From positions 372,001 through 436,000 of the forward strand of contig CBDBDS010000002.1 in assembly GCA_965203985.1 (NCBI GenBank): DNA of 64,000 bases. Reading direction: 5' to 3'. This document shows positions 25,814-34,189 of this stretch, piece after piece; position 1 is the first letter of the stretch; the number at the start of each line of letters is the position of its first letter. Under the pieces are notes generated by a model, which ran no database searches, was not told where the DNA came from, and worked only from the letters and a program-made list of their open reading frames with translations. This DNA is from Bin87 sp965203985 (GTDB taxonomy: Bacteria > Chloroflexota > Dehalococcoidia > Lucifugimonadales > UBA3495). A program made the position numbers and the translations under genes.

Positions 25814-27151
25814 CTACACGGCCTGGGCCAGCCCCGGGCCGTTGCCGTTTCGGCCGACACCCACGTACTGGAAACCAAGGCGCTGCATCTTCGCGCCGTC
25901 CAATGCGTTGCGCCCGTCGAACACGAAGCGCGGCGGGTTCATGCAGCGCGCGATGTCCTGCCAGTTGGCTTCGACGAACTCCGACCACTCCGTCACCAGC
26001 ACGATCGCCTGCGCCTGGTTGGCCGCCTCCAGCACGTTGTCCACCAGCCGCACCGTCGCCGGCAGGTGAGGCCGGGCCATGTCCATCGCCTCTGGGTCGT
26101 AGGCGCTGACGATCGCCCCGTCGTCGCACAGCGCGTTGATCATGTCCAGGGAAGGCGCCTCGCGCACGTCGTCGGTGTCGGGCTTGAACGCCAGGCCCAG
26201 AACTCCCACGCGCAAGCCGTCCATGCCGGCGCCAAATCGTTCCCGCAGCGCGTACACTGGCAATAACCGTTGGCGGTTGTTGATATTGATCACCGACCGC
26301 AGCAGTTCCACGTTCGCTCCGCTGGTGAGCGCAACGTTATCCAGCGCCCTCACGTCCTTGGGGAAGCAGGAACCCCCGTATCCGACGCCGGCGTAGATCC
26401 GCCCGCCGGTTCTGGGATCCATGGCCATCCCGTCGCTGACGGCGTCGATGGACGCGCCCACCCGCTCGCACAGCGACGCTATCTCGTTGATGAACGAGAT
26501 CCGGGTTGCCAAGAATGCGTTGCTCGCGTACTTGATCATCTCCGCGCTGGTGATGTCGGTGACGATGTACGGCGCTTCGATCCCGGCGTGCATTGCCTTC
26601 ACCAACGCGACGGACCTGCTGTCTCCAGGGTTGGCGCCGATGACGATGCGATCGGGCTGCTGCCAGTCGCGCACGGCCTGGCCTTCGCGCAGGAACTCAG
26701 GGTTCGATACGTAGCGCAACCCGGCGGCGGCGCGTTCCGCATGGCGCATCTCCTGCTCGATCACCCGCTGACCCGTGCCGGGAGGCACGGTGCTCTTCAT
26801 CACCACCAGGGTGTCGTCATGGTCCCTCGACCTGATCCAGTTCAGGGCGGATCTGACCTGGCTCAGGTCCGCCGCGCCGTTGGCGGTCTGAGGTGTGCCC
26901 GTGGCGATCAGGGTGATCTCGCCCAGCGGTTCGGTGACGCTGTCCGGATGTTTGAAACGCAGACGCTCCTCGTACAACGCCGAAACAATCAATTCGTGCA
27001 AACCGGGTTCGTAAAAGGGCATGGCCCCGGATCGCAGTTGTGCAATGCGATCACTGTCTATGTCGAGGCCAAGTATACGGTGACCGGCGGCGGCCAAGCA
27101 CGCTGCAGCCACCATTCCCACGTAGCCGAGGCCAATTACGGTGATATTCAA
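25814..27151 (-). CDS. ugd: UDP-glucose 6-dehydrogenase, TTG start
   Basis: This 445-residue UDP-glucose/GDP-mannose dehydrogenase family enzyme carries NITVIGLGYVGMVAAACLAAAGH (Rossmann loop), the FYEPGLHELI motif, STVPPGTG, NPEFLREG, and the catalytic cysteine in GVGYGGSCFPKDVRAL. It oxidises UDP-glucose to UDP-glucuronate with NAD. The start is TTG at 27151: GGAGG lies 9 nt ahead and the family begins exactly here, while the longer in-frame extension has no homology. Together with galU at 49534 this gives a route from glucose-1-phosphate to UDP-glucuronate. It is divergent from the epimerase gene across 243 bp. Confidence 0.93.
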   Translation of the reverse strand: MNITVIGLGYVGMVAAACLAAAGHRILGLDIDSDRIAQLRSGAMPFYEPGLHELIVSALYEERLRFKHPDSVTEPLGEITLIATGTPQTANGAADLSQVRSALNWIRSRDHDDTLVVMKSTVPPGTGQRVIEQEMRHAERAAAGLRYVSNPEFLREGQAVRDWQQPDRIVIGANPGDSRSVALVKAMHAGIEAPYIVTDITSAEMIKYASNAFLATRISFINEIASLCERVGASIDAVSDGMAMDPRTGGRIYAGVGYGGSCFPKDVRALDNVALTSGANVELLRSVININNRQRLLPVYALRERFGAGMDGLRVGVLGLAFKPDTDDVREAPSLDMINALCDDGAIVSAYDPEAMDMARPHLPATVRLVDNVLEAANQAQAIVLVTEWSEFVEANWQDIARCMNPPRFVFDGRNALDGAKMQRLGFQYVGVGRNGNGPGLAQAV

Positions 27152-27394
27152 GGCGGGTCGCCTCCTTATTTTCCATGCTGACGGGGCATGCATCCCGCAC
27201 CAATTGTCGGGTTGCGCCGATTCCGGTGTCAAGGCAGTCCGTCCGCACTTCCTGCGAGCCGCAGTGTTGAGCGCTTGCCTGCGAAACGTCCGGTTGAATT
27301 CCCGCCCGTCGGTCGGCATACTGGCGCCACCAATCAAACCCGCAATCGACCTGGTTTGCTTACCGGGTCATTGCGCTTCAGGGAGAACCACGTT

Positions 27395-28375
27395 ATGGCA
27401 ACCCTGGTAACCGGTGGCGTCGGCTTCGTCGGGGCGAGCATAGTCAGGGAACTGGCCGCCCGCGGCCACGAGGTCGTCAGCTACGACGTGCTGGCCGCCG
27501 ACGCGCTGATGGAGCATTTCCTGGGAGACCTGGCGGAACGGGTCACTTTCATCGTCGGCGACATCCTCGACACGGCCGGCCTCGACGCGCTGCGGCGTGA
27601 CCATTCCATCGACAAGATCGTCCACGCAGCGGTGTTCACCGTCAACCGCACCGACCGGGAAACGGCCCGCAGCAAAGAGATCCTGGACATCAACCTTACC
27701 GGAACCGGCAACCTGCTGGAACTGGCCCGCGAGATCGGCGTCCAGCGCTTCGTGTACATCAGTTCCGGCGCCGCCTACGGCCTGTGCCGCGACCCGGACC
27801 AGACCTACAACGAGGACGACCACCCGCAGCCGGGCAACCTCTACGGGATTACCAAACTCGCCAGCGAGCAGCTTACGCACCGGTATGGGAAACTCCACGG
27901 GTTCAGCGCGGCCAGCCTGCGGGTCAGCACGCCCTACGGCCCCATGGAACGCATCACCGGCCATCGCGACAACATGTCCACTCCCTACCAGTGGACCGGC
28001 GCGACGCTGCGGGGCGAACCCATCGCGCTCGACACCACCGACTTCGGGCGAGACTACACCTACGTCCTGGACACCGGCTCGGCCATCGCAACTGTGGTGG
28101 ACGCGCCCGAACTGCCCCACGACCTGTACAACATCACCAACGGCGCGCCCGTCACCGGAGCGCAGATCCAGCGCACGCTGGCCGAGCTGTTCCCGGAGAC
28201 CCGCATCGTGGAGTCCGAGAGCGCCGAGCCGGCGGAGTCCTCCCTGGGACCGACCCGTGGGCCGTTGTCCGGCTACCGCCTGTGGCACGATCTGGGCTGG
28301 GTCCCGCAGTACGACCTGGCCGCCGGCCTGACCGATTATGTCCAGTGGCGCCGCGACTCGGGTTTCTTGGATTAG
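27395..28375 (+). CDS. NAD-dependent epimerase/dehydratase (extended SDR)
   Basis: This 326-residue extended short-chain dehydrogenase has VTGGVGFVGASIVREL at the N-terminus (T-G-x-x-G-x-x-G), YISSGAAYG, and the catalytic pair in NLYGITKLASEQL (Y-x-x-x-K). It fits nucleotide-sugar epimerases such as UDP-glucose or UDP-glucuronate 4-epimerases, consistent with the divergent UDP-glucose dehydrogenase. A non-sugar substrate is also possible, because the two deacetylases and the amidohydrolase downstream suggest catabolism. AGGGAGA precedes ATG 27395. Confidence 0.85.
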   Translation: MATLVTGGVGFVGASIVRELAARGHEVVSYDVLAADALMEHFLGDLAERVTFIVGDILDTAGLDALRRDHSIDKIVHAAVFTVNRTDRETARSKEILDINLTGTGNLLELAREIGVQRFVYISSGAAYGLCRDPDQTYNEDDHPQPGNLYGITKLASEQLTHRYGKLHGFSAASLRVSTPYGPMERITGHRDNMSTPYQWTGATLRGEPIALDTTDFGRDYTYVLDTGSAIATVVDAPELPHDLYNITNGAPVTGAQIQRTLAELFPETRIVESESAEPAESSLGPTRGPLSGYRLWHDLGWVPQYDLAAGLTDYVQWRRDSGFLD

Positions 28376-28378
28376 GCG

Positions 28379-28406
28379 CTGGATTCCGGCTTTCGCCGGA
28401 ATGACG
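28379..28406 (+). repeat. dispersed palindromic repeat, family B copy 1
   Basis: The core GATTCCGGCTTTCGCCGGAA is a short hairpin followed by TGAC. The same element occurs at 29376-29401 (reverse) and 29450-29477. Its in-frame translation reads WIPAFAGMT, a peptide often created by this widespread bacterial repeat, so upstream start choices that include it should be rejected. Confidence 0.85.
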
Positions 28407-28433
28407 TTTCATCAACATTCAAGGAGCAACACC

Positions 28434-29348
28434 ATGGCGCTGCCTCCCGACCGAATCGACTACCTACCCATCGTCGACCGGCCAATCATCAAGTGGCCCA
28501 ACGACGCGCGGGTTGCGCTGTGGATCTCGCCCAACATCGAGCACTACGAGTACATGCCCGTAAACGAGGGCGTGCGCGACCCCTGGCCTCGCGTGCCCTA
28601 TCCCGACGTGCAACAGTACACCTATCGCGATTATGGCAACCGCGTCGGTTTCTGGCGGATGCTGGAGCCGCTGGACAAGCACAACATCAAGTGCTGCATC
28701 TCGCTGAACATGGCGGTGCTGGAACACTTTCCGGAGATCGCCGAAGCAATGGTCGAGCGCGACTACGACTACATGAGCCACGGCATCTACAACACCCGAT
28801 ACCTCTACACGTACACCGAGGACGAGGAGCGGGAGTTCTACCGGGACACCATCGAGACACTGAAACGCCACACCGGCAAGCAACTCAAGGGGATGCTGGG
28901 CCCGGCCATCTCCGGCAGCGTGAGCACCCCGGATCTGATGGCCGAGGCCGGCCTGATCTACCACACCGACTGGTTCCACGACGACCAGCCCACGCCCATC
29001 AAGGTGAACAAGGGCGGCAAACTGGTTTCGGTTCCCTACTCCATCGAGCTCAACGACTCGTCCGTCCTGCGGGACAACCACTACACCGCCGAATACTTCG
29101 CCGACATCTGCAAGGCGCAGTTCGACCGCCTGTACGAGGAGGGCGCCGAGAGCGGCCGCGTCATGTGCATTGCGCTGCACCCCTTCCTGATCGGCCAGCC
29201 GCACCGTATCAAGTACCTTGAGGACATCCTCGATCACATCATGGCTCACGACGGCGTCTGGCAGACCACCGCCGACGAGATCGCCGAGTACTACATCGCC
29301 AACTACTACGACCAGGCCACGGAACACGCGCAGCGGTTTGCCGGGTGA
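28434..29348 (+). CDS. polysaccharide deacetylase (NodB-fold) family protein, PuuE-like
   Basis: This 304-residue NodB-type barrel protein carries WPNDARVALWISPNIEHYEY, GFWRMLEPLDKHNIKCCISLNM, DYDYMSHGIYNTRYLY (the S-H-G metal motif) and ALHPFLIGQPHRIKYLEDIL (the late His-Pro motif). The pattern is that of the PuuE/allantoinase-like branch rather than of secreted chitin deacetylases, and no signal peptide is present. The substrate may be a cyclic amide or similar small molecule. Start 28434 follows AAGGAGC. A related gene follows after 143 bp, with an amidohydrolase after that. Confidence 0.87.
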   Translation: MALPPDRIDYLPIVDRPIIKWPNDARVALWISPNIEHYEYMPVNEGVRDPWPRVPYPDVQQYTYRDYGNRVGFWRMLEPLDKHNIKCCISLNMAVLEHFPEIAEAMVERDYDYMSHGIYNTRYLYTYTEDEEREFYRDTIETLKRHTGKQLKGMLGPAISGSVSTPDLMAEAGLIYHTDWFHDDQPTPIKVNKGGKLVSVPYSIELNDSSVLRDNHYTAEYFADICKAQFDRLYEEGAESGRVMCIALHPFLIGQPHRIKYLEDILDHIMAHDGVWQTTADEIAEYYIANYYDQATEHAQRFAG

Positions 29349-29375
29349 CCGCGTTGCTTATCGGCCCTTGAAATG

Positions 29376-29401
29376 GTCATTCCGGCGAAAGCCGGAATCC
29401 A
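29376..29401 (-). repeat. dispersed palindromic repeat, family B copy 2
   Basis: This is the family B element in reverse orientation (GTCATTCCGGCGAAAGCCGG core). It lies between the two deacetylase genes, 48 bp from copy 3, so copies 2 and 3 form an inverted pair. Confidence 0.85.
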
Positions 29402-29449
29402 TCTGCTCAATCGGCTGGAACCCGCTCAACTTTTACTTCTCTCGCACCA

Positions 29450-29477
29450 CTGGACTCCGGCTTTCGCCGGAGCGACG
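29450..29477 (+). repeat. dispersed palindromic repeat, family B copy 3
   Basis: Forward copy with core ACTCCGGCTTTCGCCGGAGC. The changes on both arms keep the hairpin paired (GACTCC with GGAGC), which suggests selection on structure. It ends 14 nt before the second deacetylase start. Confidence 0.85.
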
Positions 29478-29491
29478 AAGGATAAATCAAC

Positions 29492-30403
29492 ATGCCCGCC
29501 CAACGCACCTTAGGCATGGACCACCCCCATCATGAGTGGTCGCCCATCACCAGCCGGCCGGCCCTGCGCTGGCCCAACGACGCCCGGGTCGCCCTGTGCG
29601 TCGTCCTGGTGCTGGAGCACATGGAGTGGCAGGCGCCCGAGGGCAGCTACCAGGTCGCGGGGCTGGCCGGCGGCTCCGCTCCCCGGGCGTTCCCGGACTA
29701 CGCTCGCGTCTCCCACCGGGAATACGGACATCGGATCGGCATCTTCCGGCTGCTGGACACGCTGGAAAAGCACGGCATCACGGCGACAATCGCCATGGAT
29801 GCCATCACGGCGGAGAACTACCCGTTCCTGGTGCAGCACTGCCTGGATCGTGGTTGCGAGATCATCGGCCACGGCGTGTCGGTCAGCCGAATGATCACCG
29901 GCAACATGCCGGAAGACGAGGAGCGGCAGTATATCCGTTCCTCCGTGGATGCGCTGACCCGGGCGACCGGCAAGGCCCCGCAAGGGTGGTTCGGCCCGGA
30001 ATATGGAGAGTCGGAACGCACGCCCCAACTGCTGGCCCAGGCCGGACTGCGCTACGTCTGCGATTGGGCCAACGACGAGCAGCCCTACCCGATGACCACC
30101 GGCGACAACCCCTTCTTCTCTCTGCCGTTGCTGTACGAACTGGACGACGTGGCTTCCATGGCGCAGCGCAAGGTCACGGTGTCCGATTACCAGCGACGCC
30201 TTACCGAGAGTTTCGATGTGCTGCACGCGGATGGGGCCACCCACGGCCGGCTGATGGCGCTGAACTGGCATCCCTGGCTGGTGGGACAGCCCTTCCGTGT
30301 GGGCGCGGTGGACGACGCGTTAGGCTACATGATGGAACAGGGCGGCGTCTGGGCCGCCACCGGCTCCGAGATCATCGACTGGTACCAATCCCAAACCGAT
30401 TGA
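29492..30403 (+). CDS. polysaccharide deacetylase (NodB-fold) family protein, PuuE-like
   Basis: This 303-residue paralog of the preceding gene shows RWPNDARVALCVVLVLEHMEW, YGHRIGIFRLLDTLEKHGITATIAM, CEIIGHGVSVSRMI (metal motif H-G) and LNWHPWLVGQPFRVGAV. It is clearly related but well diverged, so this is an old duplication or two subunits. The HHPHH-rich N-terminus (MDHPHHEWSP) is unlike its neighbour. The amidohydrolase starts 11 nt downstream, so the two are co-transcribed. It is probably part of one hydrolytic pathway for an amide or imide compound. Confidence 0.87.
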   Translation: MPAQRTLGMDHPHHEWSPITSRPALRWPNDARVALCVVLVLEHMEWQAPEGSYQVAGLAGGSAPRAFPDYARVSHREYGHRIGIFRLLDTLEKHGITATIAMDAITAENYPFLVQHCLDRGCEIIGHGVSVSRMITGNMPEDEERQYIRSSVDALTRATGKAPQGWFGPEYGESERTPQLLAQAGLRYVCDWANDEQPYPMTTGDNPFFSLPLLYELDDVASMAQRKVTVSDYQRRLTESFDVLHADGATHGRLMALNWHPWLVGQPFRVGAVDDALGYMMEQGGVWAATGSEIIDWYQSQTD

Positions 30404-30414
30404 CGAGGTGAACC

Positions 30415-31950
30415 ATGGCCTCCTCTCTGATCCGCGGCAAGCACATCATCAGTCCACAAAGCGCAGGAGGCGTTGAGGTCATTGCTGACGGCGCGGTCTA
30501 CCAGGAAGACGGCGTCATCAAGGATGTGGGGTCCTACCAAGACTTGCGGCAGCGTTACCGAGCCGACGCCGAACTGGGCGGCCCCAACGTCGCCATCATC
30601 CCGGGCCTGGTGAACACCCACCACCACGGCCGGGGAGTCACCACGCTGCAAATGGGCACCTGCGACGACCTTTTGGAAGTTTGGATCCTGGCCGGCTGGG
30701 GTCGCCGTCCCTACGACCACTACCTGATGACCCTGTACACCGCCCTGAACATGCTGGAGTCGGGCCAGACTACGGTGATGTACAACCACCCGCAGACGGC
30801 GGCGGCCACACTGAAGGAAGACGTCGACGCCGTTCTGCGCGGTTTCCTGGACGCCGGGATGCGCGTGGCATTCTCCAGCTACCTGCGCAACCAGAACCGG
30901 GTGGTCTACGCCGGCGACGATGATTTCCTCGGCGGTCTGCCTGCGGATCTGGCCGACGATGTGCGCCGTTATCTCTCAGTCGCCCACATGAGCGACGACG
31001 ACTATTTTGCCTTCTGCGAAACGATGATCGCGGAGTATCACAACCATGCGTCCAGCAAGGTCCGTGTCCTGTTCAGCCCGGCCAATGCTCAGTGGAACTC
31101 CGACGAATTCCTGGTGCGCTGCAAGGAACAGGCAGCGCGGCATCAGACCGGCATCCACATGCACTTGGTGGAAAGTCCGTACCAGAAGGACTACGGCATC
31201 CGAACCTGGGGCAAGACACCCGTTGAGCATCTGCAGGATTTGGAGTTCCTTGGGCCGGAGGTCTCCTTCGCCCACGCCGTATGGCTCACCGAGCGCGACA
31301 TCGACCTGCTGGCGGACGCCGGGGCCACCGTCGCTCACAACGCCAGCTCCAACCTGCGCCTGAAAAACGGCATCGCGCCGGTGAACCCGATGCTGGCCCG
31401 GGGCGTCAACGTCGCGATGGGCACCGACAGCACCGCCATCAATGACGACGATGACTTCCTCCAGGAGATGCGGCTGGTGAGCAAGCTGCACCGTCAGCCG
31501 GGCCTGGATGAACCGGCCATCACCATGGACCAGGTGCTCACCATGGCAACGCGCAACGCCGCCGCGCCGACCGGATTTGGCAACGAAATCGGTGCGCTGG
31601 AACCCGGCCGCCGCGCTGACATGGTGCTTGTAAGGTTGGATAGCCTCGAAGACCCATACCTGGAGCAGGACCTGCCGCCGGTGGAGTTGGTGCTCGGGCG
31701 CGCCAAATCCAGCGACATCGCAGCAGTAATCGTCGACGGAGAGGTATTGCTCCAGGACGGCGTCCACACCCGCGCCAATAAAGCCGAAGTCGCCCGGGAA
31801 CTGCGCGAACAGCTGGCCCGCCCCCTGGAACCTCAGACGCTGGCCACCCGCCGCATGGCGGCGCAACTGTCGCCCTACGTCGAGCAATTCTACCGCAGCC
31901 GCCCGCCGGCAATGGGCACGCCTCATTACGTTTACAACGGTCGGACGTGA
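30415..31950 (+). CDS. amidohydrolase family protein (TRZ/ATZ/cytosine deaminase-like)
   Basis: This 511-residue metal-dependent hydrolase has the H-x-H pair in VNTHHHGRG (residues 69-71), then GIHMHLVES, SFAHAVWLTERD and the Asp in MGTDSTAINDDDD. The composite fold has N- and C-terminal beta parts (GRRADMVLVRLDSLEDP). Family members hydrolyse triazines, guanine, cytosine or S-adenosylhomocysteine-type amines. GAGGTG precedes the ATG. It is the last gene of the deacetylase/deacetylase/amidohydrolase run. The exact substrate is not predictable. Confidence 0.9.
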   Translation: MASSLIRGKHIISPQSAGGVEVIADGAVYQEDGVIKDVGSYQDLRQRYRADAELGGPNVAIIPGLVNTHHHGRGVTTLQMGTCDDLLEVWILAGWGRRPYDHYLMTLYTALNMLESGQTTVMYNHPQTAAATLKEDVDAVLRGFLDAGMRVAFSSYLRNQNRVVYAGDDDFLGGLPADLADDVRRYLSVAHMSDDDYFAFCETMIAEYHNHASSKVRVLFSPANAQWNSDEFLVRCKEQAARHQTGIHMHLVESPYQKDYGIRTWGKTPVEHLQDLEFLGPEVSFAHAVWLTERDIDLLADAGATVAHNASSNLRLKNGIAPVNPMLARGVNVAMGTDSTAINDDDDFLQEMRLVSKLHRQPGLDEPAITMDQVLTMATRNAAAPTGFGNEIGALEPGRRADMVLVRLDSLEDPYLEQDLPPVELVLGRAKSSDIAAVIVDGEVLLQDGVHTRANKAEVARELREQLARPLEPQTLATRRMAAQLSPYVEQFYRSRPPAMGTPHYVYNGRT

Positions 31951-32006
31951 TAGACCGGACATCGTGGACTGGTGATGCTGGAGCTGACGCGAGCGAGTTC
32001 CGCCCG

Positions 32007-32035
32007 TTGACCGCCCACGGGCGTATCCCTACAAT
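32007..32035 (+). promoter_or_regulatory. promoter of the small coiled-coil membrane protein gene
   Basis: TTGACC at 32007-32012 and TACAAT at 32030-32035 are separated by 17 nt, 60 nt before the ATG at 32096. It is a near-consensus sigma-70-type promoter. Confidence 0.65.
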
Positions 32036-32095
32036 CGACCAAAGTGCGCATGGGATTGCGCGTCGTGTTGCCATATTGGGCGACGAGGTTTTCCT

Positions 32096-32467
32096 ATGAA
32101 CGACATCACCGTCAACGCCTACATTCTCTACGGTCTCATCGGTTTCCTCGGTCTGTTGCAGATCGCCACCTTGGGCGCGGTGCTCCGCCTCGGCTTTACC
32201 GTCGGACGACAGCAGGGCGAAATCAGCGGCATTCACACCCGCATCGATGATCTTAGGGACTCCCTGTCCAATCGCATTGACGGTCTCTCCGCTCGCATTG
32301 ACCGAGTGGAAGAACAAATTGCCAACCTCCGCGAGCAGGTCGCTGAAAACCGTGGCCTCCTTTTGGCGCTTCACGAGCGAGTCGACCTCATCATGCGCCA
32401 CCGGCACGACGAGATCACCGGCACAGTTATCCTGACTCCCACCATTCCAGAGCCCGCCGCCGACTAG
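32096..32467 (+). CDS. small single-pass membrane protein with coiled coil
   Basis: This 123-residue protein has one hydrophobic segment (residues 8-33, YILYGLIGFLGLLQIATLGAV) followed by heptad repeats in I-D-x-L-R-x-x-L pattern (RIDDLRDSLSNRIDGLSARIDRVEEQIANLREQV), so a membrane-anchored coiled coil is likely. No family is recognised. Its own promoter is visible upstream. It lies between the amidohydrolase and the HpaB-like gene, with 89 bp to the latter, and is probably independent of both. The role could be structural or regulatory. Confidence 0.7.
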   Translation: MNDITVNAYILYGLIGFLGLLQIATLGAVLRLGFTVGRQQGEISGIHTRIDDLRDSLSNRIDGLSARIDRVEEQIANLREQVAENRGLLLALHERVDLIMRHRHDEITGTVILTPTIPEPAAD

Positions 32468-32556
32468 CCCCGAAATCCTGAGATGCCTCCATCACACGCG
32501 GTTAGCATAATCAGCGGCATTGGAGCCGGCAATTTCGCCACACCGCGGAGACAACA

Positions 32557-34065
32557 ATGGCACTGAAAGTTGAAACCGCCCACGGCGCCATGACCGGCGC
32601 CCGCTACATTGAGAGCCTGCGGGACGGCCGCGAGGTCTGGCTGGACGGCGAGAAAGTTGCGGACGTTACCAAGCACCCGGCCACGACCGGCATGGTCCAC
32701 GAGCTGGCGCGCATCTACGACCTGCAACACTCGGACAAGTACCGCGACGAGATGACCTTCGTCTCGCCGGAGACCGGCAACCAGTGCAGCCTGTCGTGGC
32801 TGCTGCCCCGTAGTCACGAGGACCTGAAGCGCCAGCGGCGCAACAGCGAGATCTGGAACGAGGAGTCGTGGGGTCAGCTGGGACGCAGCCCCGATATCCT
32901 TGCTCCTTTTATCACCGGCCTGGTCGCCATCAGTGACGCGCTGGAACAGGTGAAGCACCCCAGGTGCAACTTCGCCGAGAACGTGGTCAACTACCACCGC
33001 TACTGCATGGAGAACGACCTGTTCCTCACCCACGCGCTGGGCGACCCGCAGGTTGATCGCAGCGCGCAGCCCCAGAACGAGACCCGCGCCGAAAGCGAAA
33101 CCGAAGTCGCGCTGCACGTCGTCGAAGAGACCAACGAGGGCGTCATCGTCCACGGCGCGAAGCAACTCGCCACCGCCGCGCCCATCAGCAACGAGACCTA
33201 CGTTTCCTTGTCGGCCACCTTCATGCGCCGGTCCGATCCCCGGTTCATCCTCTCGTTCTCCATCCCCACCGAAACGCCGGGAATAAAGATGCTGTGCCGG
33301 GAACCGGTATCCCAGTGGGCCGGCAGCTACGGCCATCCCCTGGGCGCGGCGTACGACGAGCAGGACGCCATGCTGTTCTTCGACCACGTCCTGGTGCCGT
33401 GGGACCGCATCTTCATGCTCTACGACTCGACGCCGCTTTTGCAACGGCTGGGTTCGGAGGCCAACTTCCGGGGCTGGGGCAACCTGTGTCGCATCCACCA
33501 GCGCATGAAGATAATGACGGCAGTGGCCACGCTGATCGCCGAGGCCATCGGCGTGATCGAGTACCGCGAGGTGTCCGCCAAGCTGGGCGAGATGGCAATG
33601 CACACCGAGATGTGGCGGCACGCCATGGACGGCGTGGAGCACAACGCCTACTTTGTTCCAAACGGGGCTTCCGGGGCGGACAACGGGTTGATGTCCCTAG
33701 GCTCAACGTCCGGGATGAATATCTACTTCGCCCAGACCTCCCAGCGCATGGTGGAGTTGCTGCGGGAGATCTCCGGCTCCGGCATGATCATGCAACCCAG
33801 CGAGGCCGATCTGGCCAACCCCGAATTCCGACCTTACCTGGACCGCTACATGCCGGGCAAAGGGGTGGGTGTGGAGTACAAGTCCCGCCTGTTCCGCCTC
33901 GCCCACGACTTGGCCGCGTCGTCATTCGGTATGCGTCAGGAAATCTACGAGTACTGGCACGGCGGCGACCCCAACCGCAACCGCATCAACCTGCTCCGCA
34001 ACTACGACCAGACCGACATCACCGGGCGGATCAAGGCGCTGGTCGCCGAGCCTTTACGGTCGTAG
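32557..34065 (+). CDS. 4-hydroxyphenylacetate 3-hydroxylase (HpaB) family protein
   Basis: This 502-residue flavin-dependent protein of the HpaB/acyl-CoA dehydrogenase-like fold carries GARYIESLRDGREVWLDGEKV at the N-terminus, the central HVVEETNEGVIVHGAKQLATAAPISNE and the DAMLFFDHVLVPWDRIFMLYD block, all typical of the oxygenase component of two-component phenol hydroxylases. FADH2 would come from a separate reductase, which is not nearby. A convergent extradiol dioxygenase gene lies 124 bp away, suggesting hydroxylation followed by ring cleavage. Members also include 4-hydroxybutyryl-CoA dehydratase, so the assignment is at family level. Confidence 0.92.
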   Translation: MALKVETAHGAMTGARYIESLRDGREVWLDGEKVADVTKHPATTGMVHELARIYDLQHSDKYRDEMTFVSPETGNQCSLSWLLPRSHEDLKRQRRNSEIWNEESWGQLGRSPDILAPFITGLVAISDALEQVKHPRCNFAENVVNYHRYCMENDLFLTHALGDPQVDRSAQPQNETRAESETEVALHVVEETNEGVIVHGAKQLATAAPISNETYVSLSATFMRRSDPRFILSFSIPTETPGIKMLCREPVSQWAGSYGHPLGAAYDEQDAMLFFDHVLVPWDRIFMLYDSTPLLQRLGSEANFRGWGNLCRIHQRMKIMTAVATLIAEAIGVIEYREVSAKLGEMAMHTEMWRHAMDGVEHNAYFVPNGASGADNGLMSLGSTSGMNIYFAQTSQRMVELLREISGSGMIMQPSEADLANPEFRPYLDRYMPGKGVGVEYKSRLFRLAHDLAASSFGMRQEIYEYWHGGDPNRNRINLLRNYDQTDITGRIKALVAEPLRS

Positions 34066-34073
34066 GCAGACCT

Positions 34074-34171
34074 GTCCATTGCGAGGCGCTCGCGCCGTGG
34101 CAATCCCGTCGGAGTAACTGCCTAGAGCGGTTTGCACCGCGACGAGATTGCCACGCTACGCTCGCAATGAC
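34074..34171. repeat. dispersed palindromic repeat, family A copy 2
   Basis: The outer arms begin GTCCATTGCGAG (34074) and end CGCAATGAC (34171). The last 30 bases are identical to family A copy 1, while the centre differs. The element occupies nearly the whole gap between the convergent HpaB-like and LigB-like genes. Confidence 0.85.
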
Positions 34172-34189
34172 CTGATGAGCGGCTGCAGT

